NCBI GenBank assembly: GCA_937995745.1 | Contig: CALKIU010000139.1 | Coordinates: 1-27,489 of the forward strand | Source of the DNA: an uncultured Bacillaceae bacterium | GTDB lineage: Bacteria; Bacillota; Bacilli; Bacillales; Cytobacillaceae | DNA length: 27,489 nucleotides | Direction: 5' to 3' | Shown here: one piece after another, positions 1-7,096 of the stretch | Numbering within the stretch: position 1 is the stretch's first letter | Layout of the letters: every line of letters starts with the position of its first letter | The notes under the pieces: model-generated | Seen by the model: only the letters and a program-made list of their open reading frames with translations | The model's database searches: none | Told to the model about the DNA's origin: nothing | Translations under genes and position numbers: made by a program

Positions 1-1105
1 GGTTCAAAATCTCGATACTCTTCGCCTGTGCCCAAGTATCTTCGTTCATGAAACGTTTACCCTGAGCGTTTACATGTAAGAATCCGAAACAATACCAGGC
101 GTATTCAGTTAAATGGAGCATAGAAGGAATAATAGTATCCTCCATATGTCCACCTGCCCACATAGCCATTTTATGACCGTCACCGGTATTCATGCCGACA
201 GGGATATACTTGCTCTTTAATGCCGGATGCAAAACAATCGGTTCGCAATATGCTTCCATCATTTCCTTATCTCCGCCGATATCCCCGGTGGCAAGGATGA
301 CTGCTTTCTTTCCGATAAACTTTTTATAATCATCCCCTGCTTTTACAATAGCTCCTACTACTCTATCACCGTCTTTTACGAATTGTTCGGCACGGTGTTC
401 AAAATAATATTTGGCACCTTGTTTCTCAGATCTCTTCCACATAAAGTAAACTGGTGCTGTGATTTCCATGTTTTTAAATTCACCGGTATCACCCATGATG
501 AAATGGCAGCCTGGATATTCATAGTATCTTGGACCGACATAGCGGGGCAAATACGGAAGGAATGTCAATTCTCCCTCGGATATATCAATAAACCAGTTAA
601 ATACTTCCTCGGAACGATCAAGATATTTCCAGACTATTCGCTCGTTACAACGATTTGCGCAACGTTTGACCCATTCATGGAACATCTCAACCTTGTCTCC
701 CGGTTCAATCCCGGCTGCTTGCAATGCTTTGGAAGTATATGACGCCCAACCTCCGCCCCGACCGCTCGGCATATAGTTTTTCTCCACAATAGCCACTTTA
801 GCACCCTGCTCAGTCGCACGCAAAGCTGCCATACAGCCTGCTATACCTGCACCAATAATAAGGATTTCTGTTTCAACGGTTTCTTTAATTTTTGAATCCG
901 GAATCGGTTCCGGGGGAGTTTCCCAACTCCATTTTTTCCCCTCGCTTTTACCAGAATCTTTAGATTGACCCCCTTTTGACTTGGAATCCGAGTCGCAACC
1001 TGTCATCAATCCTCCCGCAGCTAATCCTACTGCGGCAACTGCCCCGCCTTTTACAAACTGTCTTCTTGTAATGCCTTTTTTCTTGGAACCGTTTTCCTTG
1101 TTCAT
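1..1105 (-). CDS. Tat-exported lipoprotein FAD flavoprotein (fumarate/urocanate reductase superfamily), 3' end outside window
   Basis: About 368 N-terminal residues are visible; the reading frame stays open to the left edge, so the gene continues outside. The ATG at 1105 follows a GGGAG ribosome site. The N-terminus has a twin-arginine motif ITRRQFVKG (R14, R15), a hydrophobic stretch and a lipobox ending at C37 (LMTGC), predicting Tat export and lipid anchoring on the outer face of the membrane. A Ser/Lys-rich linker leads to the dinucleotide fold (IIGAGIAG), an SGRGG segment, ATGD, and GDGHKMAMWAG, all FAD-binding landmarks of the FAD_binding_2 family. The segment after GKRFMNE, where fumarate reductase FccA carries its proton-donor arginine (TTRD), reads DTWAQ here. 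It lies 137 bp downstream of the five-haem cytochrome and is probably co-transcribed, so I infer an extracytoplasmic terminal reductase fed by that cytochrome. Substrate unknown. No FMN-binding domain is seen in the visible part. Confidence 0.88.
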   Translation of the reverse strand, partial: MNKENGSKKKGITRRQFVKGGAVAAVGLAAGGLMTGCDSDSKSKGGQSKDSGKSEGKKWSWETPPEPIPDSKIKETVETEILIIGAGIAGCMAALRATEQGAKVAIVEKNYMPSGRGGGWASYTSKALQAAGIEPGDKVEMFHEWVKRCANRCNERIVWKYLDRSEEVFNWFIDISEGELTFLPYLPRYVGPRYYEYPGCHFIMGDTGEFKNMEITAPVYFMWKRSEKQGAKYYFEHRAEQFVKDGDRVVGAIVKAGDDYKKFIGKKAVILATGDIGGDKEMMEAYCEPIVLHPALKSKYIPVGMNTGDGHKMAMWAGGHMEDTIIPSMLHLTEYAWYCFGFLHVNAQGKRFMNEDTWAQAKSIEILN

Positions 1106-1242
1106 GTTTAGTGGCTCCCTTCGCAAATTGTATATGGTAAATTTACTAAAAATACAATTTGATTATACTATTTTAATATAATGAATTTGTGTCGACTTAG
1201 GTACAAAAATCTAAAAATAGCAATTTTTCTCATATTATTTGA

Positions 1243-1809
1243 TTACTGAATCTCCCAACTTTCCGGATCCAAATCGGCGACCCACGGACGGAAATGACAA
1301 TCTTGACAAAACACTACTGATTTGCGGTGCATGTTGTGACATACATTACAATCTAAATCACCATTATGGCTTTGATGGGGGTTGCTTCCATCTTCAAAGA
1401 AGGTTTCAGCTTTAACAGTTTCAAAGACTTTGTCAACCTTATCAGGATCATCATGGCATTCCAAACAATAATCAAATGTTCCAAAATCACGCTTTTCAAA
1501 TGGTGTTTCGAAATTCCCTGTTATAAAATTAACGCCTTTTTGAATTTTCCTTCCCAAAGTTTCCTGGTGACAATCTTGACATTTTACTTCTGCATCAGCA
1601 TGTTTTTTGGCAAGAAGAGAACCTTCCTCATATGAAGCCATATATGGATCCATTGTGTGACATATGCCACAGAAAGAAGGATTCTCACTAGCTTTCAATA
1701 CTGCGAAACCGCTTGCAAACATTAACACAACCAACGTTCCAACTATGATAAGAATTTTTTTCTTGGTAGAAAACTGCCTTTTATTACCGTTTTCCCCCTT
1801 CTTTTTCAT
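1243..1809 (-). CDS. Membrane-anchored pentahaem c-type cytochrome (NapC/NrfH-like quinol dehydrogenase role)
   Basis: This is a 188-residue protein with one N-terminal membrane segment (about residues 19-40, after a KKK cluster) and five CxxCH haem c motifs: CGICH (47-51), CQDCH (77-81), CLECH (115-119), CNVCH (154-158) and CQDCH (168-172). NapC/NrfH relatives usually carry four haems. By analogy it would take electrons from menaquinol and pass them to an external reductase, most simply the lipoprotein flavoprotein encoded just downstream (1-1105). The ATG at 1809 is chosen because AGGAG lies 10 nt upstream. An in-frame GTG at 1818 would sit one base from that site, too close to use. Multihaem cytochromes are uncommon in Bacillaceae, and haem attachment needs a cytochrome c maturation system not encoded here. 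The haem count is read directly; the quinol role and partner are inferred. Confidence 0.9.
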   Translation of the reverse strand: MKKKGENGNKRQFSTKKKILIIVGTLVVLMFASGFAVLKASENPSFCGICHTMDPYMASYEEGSLLAKKHADAEVKCQDCHQETLGRKIQKGVNFITGNFETPFEKRDFGTFDYCLECHDDPDKVDKVFETVKAETFFEDGSNPHQSHNGDLDCNVCHNMHRKSVVFCQDCHFRPWVADLDPESWEIQ

Positions 1810-2180
1810 GCAGTTCACACTCCTGTTAATTTTAAGTTTGGTTTATAAAAATTAAAAAATTATTCCTTTGGTTAAAATGCTTGCGGTTGTCTGTTTTTAA
1901 AAAACGGGTATCCCTTTGCAACAAAAAAATATTTCATCAATTGGAAAACTCGTTGTTTTTACAATATAATTGGTATTTTATATAATTACATTGTTATTAA
2001 TTTAAAAAAAATAAAAAGAATACATTTTTAATATACAATGTAAACAAAAAAATAATATTGTAAATTTTATTACAATATTTTATCTTTATTAACTTAACTC
2101 ACACATAATATACATAACTAGCGTTATTTCCAACTTTTATTAAATACTTCTTTCTTTATTAAAAATGTATTCCTTCTTCG
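1810..2180. promoter_or_regulatory. AT-rich upstream region of the cytochrome-flavoprotein operon
   Basis: About 370 bp without a convincing gene, extremely AT-rich, between the cytochrome start and the tatA terminator. It should hold the leftward promoter of the cytochrome/flavoprotein pair. Besides the strong palindrome at 2054-2079 it contains further ATTGTA/TACAAT-like half sites, for example TTTACAATATAATTGGTA around 1958-1975 and ATATACAATGTAAAC around 2032. I could not assign -35/-10 boxes with confidence. Confidence 0.5.
2054..2079. promoter_or_regulatory. Palindromic operator candidate (Rex- or FNR/CRP-like)
   Basis: A perfect inverted repeat with 10-bp arms AATATTGTAA and TTACAATATT separated by 6 bp. 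The inner 18 bp has the geometry of Rex sites (TTGTGAA-N4-TTCACAA) and the inner 16 bp that of FNR/CRP sites (TGTGA-N6-TCACA), with A replacing G at the key position in both. It lies about 245 bp upstream of the cytochrome start. A redox regulator is plausible for a respiratory operon but is inference. Confidence 0.45.
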
Positions 2181-2220
2181 AAAAACAGCATACACTTCCC
2201 ATCCTTGGCATGTATGCTGT
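2181..2220 (-). terminator. Intrinsic terminator of the flavoprotein-tatA operon
   Basis: Perfect 10-bp arms ACAGCATACA (2185-2194) and TGTATGCTGT (2211-2220). Read leftwards, the stem is followed by TTTTT. It lies 51 bp beyond the tatA stop at 2272. Confidence 0.85.
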
Positions 2221-2271
2221 CGTTCTTCAGTTATTATCTGACTTTCTTTACCGGATAGATAGCGTTAGTCC

Positions 2272-2466
2272 TTATTTCTCTGATTTTTGTTCTTCGTTTT
2301 CTTCAGTTTCATCCAATTCACTTGTCAGTTCGCGGGCAGATTTCTTAAACTCCCCGAGCGTTTGACCCACGGCTCGTCCCAATTCAGGAAGTTTGCTTGG
2401 TCCGAAAATTATAAGAGCGAGCACGAGAATTAAAATTAATCCAGGTATACCAATGTTTGACAACAT
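2272..2466 (-). CDS. tatA: TatA-family twin-arginine translocase pore subunit (first copy)
   Basis: A 64-residue protein with the standard TatA plan: a short N-terminal transmembrane helix (residues about 5-20), the FGPSKLPELGRAVGQTLGEF hinge and amphipathic helix, and an acidic, Glu/Lys-rich tail. It would form the Tat pore with a TatC encoded elsewhere. The ATG at 2466 has GGAGGGAG six bases upstream; an upstream in-frame ATG gives a 73-residue version lacking a good site. It is the last gene after the second Tat lipoprotein flavoprotein (109-bp gap) and ends at a clear terminator, so it may be a dedicated pore component for that cargo. A close paralogue lies at 5915-6106. No tatC is present in the window. 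Confidence 0.93.
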   Translation of the reverse strand: MLSNIGIPGLILILVLALIIFGPSKLPELGRAVGQTLGEFKKSARELTSELDETEENEEQKSEK

Positions 2467-2527
2467 ATTGATCTCCCTCCGATGATTAATCATCCAGAAT
2501 TTATAAATTGCTGATAAATTGATAACC

Positions 2528-2548
2528 GGAGGCCCATAATAGGCCTCC
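2528..2548. other. Hairpin between flavoprotein and tatA
   Basis: Perfect 7-bp arms GGAGGCC and GGCCTCC around the loop CATAATA. On the leftward transcript no U-run follows, so it is more likely an mRNA processing/stability element or weak attenuator than a full terminator. In the rightward direction it is followed by TTTCATTTT. Confidence 0.5.
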
Positions 2549-2575
2549 TTTCATTTTGAACGCTATTTTAAAATA

Positions 2576-4447
2576 TTAATTAAACATTTCTCCCGTATTT
2601 TGTCCTTTTTCTTCTTCTTCCGTTGTCATGCGCTTAATTTTTCCTGACTTAAACTTGAAGTTCGGATCGGCAAGACGTTTACCGAGTACATAGGATAAAC
2701 AGTTACAAACACTTCCCAGGTTTTGTCCCGGAAGCACAAAATTATATACACCTGCGTAATAGTCGCCTGTCATTATTCCTGTATTGAACAAACCGTCGAT
2801 TGGCGTATCGTCTTCCTCACAAACCTGCATATATTCATTTGTACGCAGTCCGCCTGTAACGGTCAAAAAAGTCATGGCGTTTCTGTTAAAATGAGTTCGT
2901 GCACCGTAGAACGGTCCTGTTTTAATGGGACGCAATACATCCGGGTTTACATTAAATTCTTCATCAAATCCTTGTTCTGCATATTTATTGTATCTTTCAA
3001 TGGACTCGAGGGCATTTTGTTTTGCTTCGCCTGTAAAGCCCATTTGATCAAGCAGTTCTTCAATGGTATCAGCTTTATAATACTGCCCGGCTTTAACATT
3101 TTGTTCCCAGCGTTCCACTAATTCTTCAGGAGTAATCGGGCCGATGCCGTTTTCGGCATTTACCGTACAGCCGAATGACTCCCATTTATCCTGAATATAG
3201 GCATATTGACTGTCCCAGATAGAGAACGCTATACGGTCCGGTAATTGCAATAATGCAATCGCACCGTAACTGAAGTTTGTTACTTCATTATGATAACGTT
3301 TTCCGTCACTCGTCAGGTTAATTCCCCAGAAGTTATCAATCGAGTTAAAAGTCGGACCAACAGCTCCGCAGTTAATCATCGGGGCATTGGGATAAGTTTT
3401 TTGCCAAGCCGCACCAATCCAGAGAGCCATTTTGTGTCCGTCTCCGGGCATCAACCCGTTATAAACAAGCTCGGCATCATAGTCAACTTTTTCGGTTTCA
3501 AGATTGTCTTTGTACAATTCCCAAGCCCAAGGAGCATATTTTGCCATCATATCGGCATTTCTTGAAAAATCTCCAGTGGCAAGGACTATACCCTTTTTAG
3601 CCTCATATTTAATGTACTCTCCGGTCTCCATATTTTCGGCAACGACACCGGACACTCTTCCTTTGTTATTATCTTCGCGGATTAAATACAAAGCTTTCGT
3701 GCGGAAATCAATTTCTCCACCCATTTCTTTAAAGATATCCGCCAAAGCTTGGGCGCACAAAGGAGCACCAAACAATGCACCAAAGGGCTGTTCATCATTA
3801 TAGAAATTATGGGAACCCGGCGGCACCGTCAATACACCGTCCGGATCTTTATAACCGGGTTCAAGGGCTACTTTTAACCCTTTGGATGCCATTTTATCAA
3901 TCATCCAGTCCATGGCTTTCCCGGAGTTTTGCAGCCAAGTTGCCCATTTGCGCTCATCTATAAAATGAGCGGCTGAAATCTTTTCAATTTTTGTCGCATG
4001 ACGCGTTATTTCACTGGTTAAAGTATAGTCGATTCCTAATTCTTTTTGTTTCTTACTGCCGATGGCATGAAATGATCCGCCTCGTCCGATTGGTTTAGAG
4101 CTTGCAGAAATTATCCTGACGTCTGCTCCGTCTTCTTTCGCTGCCACTGCAGTCGTTAATCCGGATAAACCTGAACCGATCACAATATAGTCATGTGTGA
4201 TGGTCTTTTTAATCTTGCTATCCGGTAGCGGATACTCTTCCGGCATAATTTCAAAACTCCATTTTGTCTTTTCATATTTTTCCGCCGTCATGACTCCCCC
4301 GCCGGAAGACGATTTTCCTTCTTTATCACTGGATTTGTCTCCGTCTGATGAACATCCCACCAGACCACCCATCGCTGCTACACCTGCTACACCTGCTGCC
4401 CCTTTCAAGAACTGACGCCTGCTAATGCCCTTCTTCTCTTCACTCAT
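2576..4447 (-). CDS. Tat-exported lipoprotein FAD flavoprotein, second copy; acceptor unknown
   Basis: A complete 623-residue protein. The ATG at 4447 follows AGGAGG with 7-nt spacing. The signal has a twin-arginine motif SRRQFLKG (R10, R11) and a lipobox Cys at 32 (GLVGC). The linker keeps KWSFE and PDSKIK, matching the first flavoprotein, so the two are paralogues. FAD motifs: GSGLSG (91-96), GRGGS, ATGD, PGDGHKMALWIG, and C-terminal TGGLRTN with DTPIDGLFNTG. Compared with fumarate reductase FccA (recalled alignment), the HTMGG histidine is replaced (TVTGG), the arginine of GANRLGG is absent (NFVLPGQN) and the proton-donor segment TTRD reads TNFS. Classical fumarate reduction is therefore unlikely. 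No FMN or haem domain is fused, so an electron partner is needed; the five-haem cytochrome next door is a candidate. It probably shares a transcript with tatA. Confidence 0.9.
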   Translation of the reverse strand: MSEEKKGISRRQFLKGAAGVAGVAAMGGLVGCSSDGDKSSDKEGKSSSGGGVMTAEKYEKTKWSFEIMPEEYPLPDSKIKKTITHDYIVIGSGLSGLTTAVAAKEDGADVRIISASSKPIGRGGSFHAIGSKKQKELGIDYTLTSEITRHATKIEKISAAHFIDERKWATWLQNSGKAMDWMIDKMASKGLKVALEPGYKDPDGVLTVPPGSHNFYNDEQPFGALFGAPLCAQALADIFKEMGGEIDFRTKALYLIREDNNKGRVSGVVAENMETGEYIKYEAKKGIVLATGDFSRNADMMAKYAPWAWELYKDNLETEKVDYDAELVYNGLMPGDGHKMALWIGAAWQKTYPNAPMINCGAVGPTFNSIDNFWGINLTSDGKRYHNEVTNFSYGAIALLQLPDRIAFSIWDSQYAYIQDKWESFGCTVNAENGIGPITPEELVERWEQNVKAGQYYKADTIEELLDQMGFTGEAKQNALESIERYNKYAEQGFDEEFNVNPDVLRPIKTGPFYGARTHFNRNAMTFLTVTGGLRTNEYMQVCEEDDTPIDGLFNTGIMTGDYYAGVYNFVLPGQNLGSVCNCLSYVLGKRLADPNFKFKSGKIKRMTTEEEEKGQNTGEMFN

Positions 4448-5120
4448 GAGAAGTCCTCCTTTATTTATTACCATGCTTTATAATAAAAAAATAAAAAACA
4501 CTGTTAAAAAATCAGAAATTAAGCGGCATTGGCAATACACTTCTTCTTTCAAACTCTGACATTCCTTAAAAAATGCAAAAGCGCCTTTTTCTTGATGGGA
4601 ATAATGTACTTGTGTCTGTCTATAATAGCGCAACCATTTTTTAAATCGTTCTAAATTTCTTATTAATTTAGTAATATATTCCTATGAAAATTTTATTAAT
4701 ATCGATATCATTATACAATTAAGATTGTATAGAAACTTAGAAAAATTTGTTACATTTTCGCAATAATTGTAATATTTATCTCTTTTTTGCAATTAAAAAG
4801 ATATACCGTTGGAAAAAAATCAAAGCGACACTTGCAAGATAAACTTGTATTCTCCCATCTTTCTTTCACACCATACTTCTTCAAAGTTGACAAACTTTTT
4901 CTAGATGCAAAAATCCGAAACAGAGTCAATAACTTGCAACATTTATAATAGATAATCCCGGTTTCACAACCTCCATGTTATTGCAAAATATCAAGCTTCA
5001 CCCTGCTGCACTAAAGACGAAATCCTGCTCATTTCGACTTAACTGTAAAGTATTTCCTTAACCGCTCTTACACCTTCTCAGGCATGTCCATTATTTTGCT
5101 ATTCTCTTGAATTCACTCCC
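4448..5120. promoter_or_regulatory. Long AT-rich non-coding stretch upstream of the second flavoprotein
   Basis: About 670 bp with no supported gene. The right-hand part should carry the leftward promoter of the flavoprotein-tatA operon; a palindrome at 4712-4731 is the only clear candidate operator. Around 4851-5110 I see only short open frames without ribosome sites. Confidence 0.45.
4712..4731. promoter_or_regulatory. Palindromic operator candidate upstream of second flavoprotein
   Basis: Inverted repeat with perfect 8-bp arms TATACAAT and ATTGTATA separated by TAAG. It lies about 265 bp upstream of the flavoprotein start, a distance similar to that of the 2054-2079 palindrome from the cytochrome start. 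Both are made of ATTGTA half-sites but in opposite relative orientation, so they need not bind the same regulator. Confidence 0.4.
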
Positions 5121-5157
5121 ATAAAAAGAGGAAGCGCATAATACGCATCCTCTTTAC
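5121..5157 (-). terminator. Intrinsic terminator downstream of decayed anchor gene
   Basis: Arms AAAGAGGA (5125-5132) and TCCTCTTT (5148-5155), extended inward by GCG/CGC after one mismatch, with loop CATAATA. The leftward transcript continues with a short U-run. It is placed as the terminator of a leftward gene now decayed at 5158-5760. The loop is identical to that of the hairpin at 2528-2548. Confidence 0.65.
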
Positions 5158-5760
5158 GGCTTGTCCTATATCATCCGGAAGAGGGCATAAATATAGCCCT
5201 TCGTCCAACATTAAAATAAAGCAACTGCAGACAATGTTTTGGCAATGTTTTCCGAAACACACCGAAAAGAATAACGTTCCATCACCGGCTAAGAGAATCA
5301 AAGGGCAATGGCAGAAAACCAGGGACTTCCAACCAGCACAGGGAGTGACTCCACTCCAAATGGACTGCACAGCAACGGTAATAAATCCAGCTATTCCCTG
5401 CCATTTTCAGCATAGCGATTACATGCTCATTTTTTCTCCTTACTAATCAAGATAATGCGAATGACTCCGCCGTTCCAGATTCTGCTATAGTTCCGAAAAA
5501 GAAGAGATAGGTATTAAAATCAGTCTAGACAGGCTTGAGTGTAAAAAATAATCCGGCAAAAAGAATTTCACGGCTTAACCAGAAACTGTCCCAATGGCAA
5601 CCGTACGAAATACCAAGGGTGAAAGGGAAACAAATAATGGCTCTCACGTGACCGGCCCAAACCTTTATTCCCGAGCCGGTTAATTTCAGACGTTTTTCTT
5701 TGCTGATTTTTCCACGAAACACACAATAACAACTAAATTATGTATTTTTCGAAGGGAAAA
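5158..5760 (-). pseudogene. Decayed DmsC-type membrane anchor remnant (tentative)
   Basis: No intact gene, but leftward translations give hydrophobic segments spread over different frames and broken by stops. Around 5525-5580 the frame reads WLSREILFAGLFFT, resembling the LSREI-LF-LF segment of DMSO-reductase anchors. Around 5250-5400 another frame reads GFITVAVQSIWSGVTPCAGW and then a hydrophobic run, resembling the TV-x-Q-x-x-Y-R-x-x-P-x-x-W region of the same family. The order is correct for one leftward gene, and a terminator follows at 5121-5157. About 200 codons would be represented against roughly 280-300 for an intact anchor, so the 5' part is missing. The match is by eye to remembered family patterns; a chance resemblance is possible. 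Confidence 0.35.
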
Positions 5761-5830
5761 TTGTGTTAAATGCGTCAATTCTTTCATTTCGGCCGGCTTT
5801 TATATTTGGGAGGAAGCCTTTCCGAATAAA

Positions 5831-5864
5831 AGGGAGTACAGTTGAAAAAACAACCGTACTCCCT
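5831..5864 (-). terminator. Intrinsic terminator of the radical SAM-torD-FeS-tatA operon
   Basis: Arms AGGGAGTAC (5831-5839) and GTACTCCCT (5856-5864), extended by GTTG/CAAC after one mismatch, around an A6 loop. Read leftwards the stem is followed by TTTATTCGG. It lies 50 bp beyond the tatA stop at 5915. Confidence 0.88.
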
Positions 5865-5914
5865 TGAAAAAAGCAAATTATTACATTTTATTAATCCTGA
5901 ATTCTCTACTTGAT

Positions 5915-6106
5915 TCACTTTACTTTTTCGGTCTCTTCCTGTTTTCCGTCTTGTTCCTCATCAATAAGTCCTTTTGTGGAAGTCTTAAATTCTTTAAAAG
6001 TTTGACCTACGGCACGACCAATTTCCGGAAGCTTTTTAGGTCCAAAAATCATCAAGATGAGAAACAAAATCAAAATAAGACCTGGAATTCCAATATTTGA
6101 TAGCAT
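5915..6106 (-). CDS. tatA: TatA-family twin-arginine translocase pore subunit (second copy)
   Basis: A 63-residue TatA with N-terminal helix, FGPKKLPEIGRAVGQTFKEF hinge/amphipathic helix and charged tail. Its first 20 residues are almost the same as those of the copy at 2272-2466, suggesting duplication within this region. The ATG at 6106 has GGAG with 9-nt spacing; an ATG three codons earlier directly abuts the site and is rejected. It starts 24 bp after the stop of the Fe-S protein gene, so it is the last gene of the radical SAM-TorD-FeS operon, and a strong terminator follows. This position implies a Tat cargo connected with the molybdoenzyme locus, yet the molybdoenzyme in the window has no visible Tat signal. 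Confidence 0.93.
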   Translation of the reverse strand: MLSNIGIPGLILILFLILMIFGPKKLPEIGRAVGQTFKEFKTSTKGLIDEEQDGKQEETEKVK

Positions 6107-6130
6107 CAAATTCATCTCCTTTTATTCTCG

Positions 6131-7048
6131 TCAATGACGCATATACATTTCTGCATATTTCTTCCGTTTTACACAGGCAACACATTCTTCATCATGTTCA
6201 GACAGAGTGTCAAAATTTCTTTTACAAATCCTGCAAACTTTTGTGTAAACAGGATGGGAAACAGGCGTATTCAACATGACCTTTTCCGTGACGGTAATCG
6301 CTTTCTCGGGGCAAATGTCCATGCACAAGCCGCATGCCGTACAACTGTGCGCATTGATGGCAAAGCTTTCTGACGTAATCGAAAAACACTTTTTATTGCA
6401 CAATGCCTGACAAGCTTTGCACAACGCGCACTTTTCCGGATCGAGAACAATCTCCGCAAATTGATGTTCAGGATAATATTTGGAGACGTCAAGATCATTT
6501 TGGTTAAAACGCCATTTTGCCGGAGTCAACTCTTTCAATAGTGACTTCGATTCTTTTTTCCATGCAGTCAGCAATTCCCGTCTCGTGATTTTTTCTTCCG
6601 CCCGGTTCACTTTGCGACATGTTACCGTAAAAGGGGTTTCTCCTAGCTCAAGGAGAATTTTGTTGGCTTCGTCAATGGCTTCCTGCCATTCTTTGCAAAG
6701 TTCTTCTTCCTCGCAAATAATGCCGCGCACGCCTTTTTTATAATAAATGAGAAGTTCTTTCCCTGCAGGTACATCCTTATTTTTGACAATTAATTGGTTT
6801 TGCACAACGGATCTTTTAGGAAAAATTCCCGCCACCGCCTGAACCGGACAAGCGGCAATGCATTTTCCGCATTCATTGCAATTTTCCCCGTTAATTTGCG
6901 GAATGCCATTGACGAGTGAAATGGCCTTCCGGGGACATGCATCGATGCACTTGGTGCATGTGGAACGGGGACTTTTATGGCGGGTGCAAGTTTTTAAGAT
7001 TTCATATTCATAGTGAAGACTTTCGATCCATTTTGTAAAAATTCCCAT
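6131..7048 (-). CDS. Cytoplasmic four-cluster ferredoxin-like protein with C-terminal zinc ribbon
   Basis: A 305-residue protein without signal peptide. Cysteine groups: C21-x9-C31-x2-C34-x3-C38 with CP and C57/C60/C63/C67 (CNECGKCIAACP) form an N-terminal two-[4Fe-4S] module; C207/C210/C213/C217 and C236/C239/C242/C246 (CTACGLCMDICP) form a second one. A helical, Lys/Glu-rich stretch (about 115-185) separates them. C272, C275, C289 and C292 look like a zinc ribbon (CRIC, CVAC). The ATG at 7048 follows GAGGTG at 8 nt. It lies 48 bp after torD and 24 bp before tatA in one leftward operon. A NapF-like maturation role or an electron donor to the molybdoenzyme are both possible; neither is shown by the sequence. 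The first module has an unusually long CTRHKSPRSTC spacing. Confidence 0.85.
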   Translation of the reverse strand: MGIFTKWIESLHYEYEILKTCTRHKSPRSTCTKCIDACPRKAISLVNGIPQINGENCNECGKCIAACPVQAVAGIFPKRSVVQNQLIVKNKDVPAGKELLIYYKKGVRGIICEEEELCKEWQEAIDEANKILLELGETPFTVTCRKVNRAEEKITRRELLTAWKKESKSLLKELTPAKWRFNQNDLDVSKYYPEHQFAEIVLDPEKCALCKACQALCNKKCFSITSESFAINAHSCTACGLCMDICPEKAITVTEKVMLNTPVSHPVYTKVCRICKRNFDTLSEHDEECVACVKRKKYAEMYMRH

Positions 7049-7096
7049 GGCTTATGCACCTCGCAGCTATTTCATCAGCACTTTGAGCATACGGTT

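Noticed and set aside
2576..4447. Calling the flavoprotein a fumarate reductase subunit
   Set aside because: Key catalytic residues of that enzyme are not found at the expected positions, so only the superfamily is assigned.
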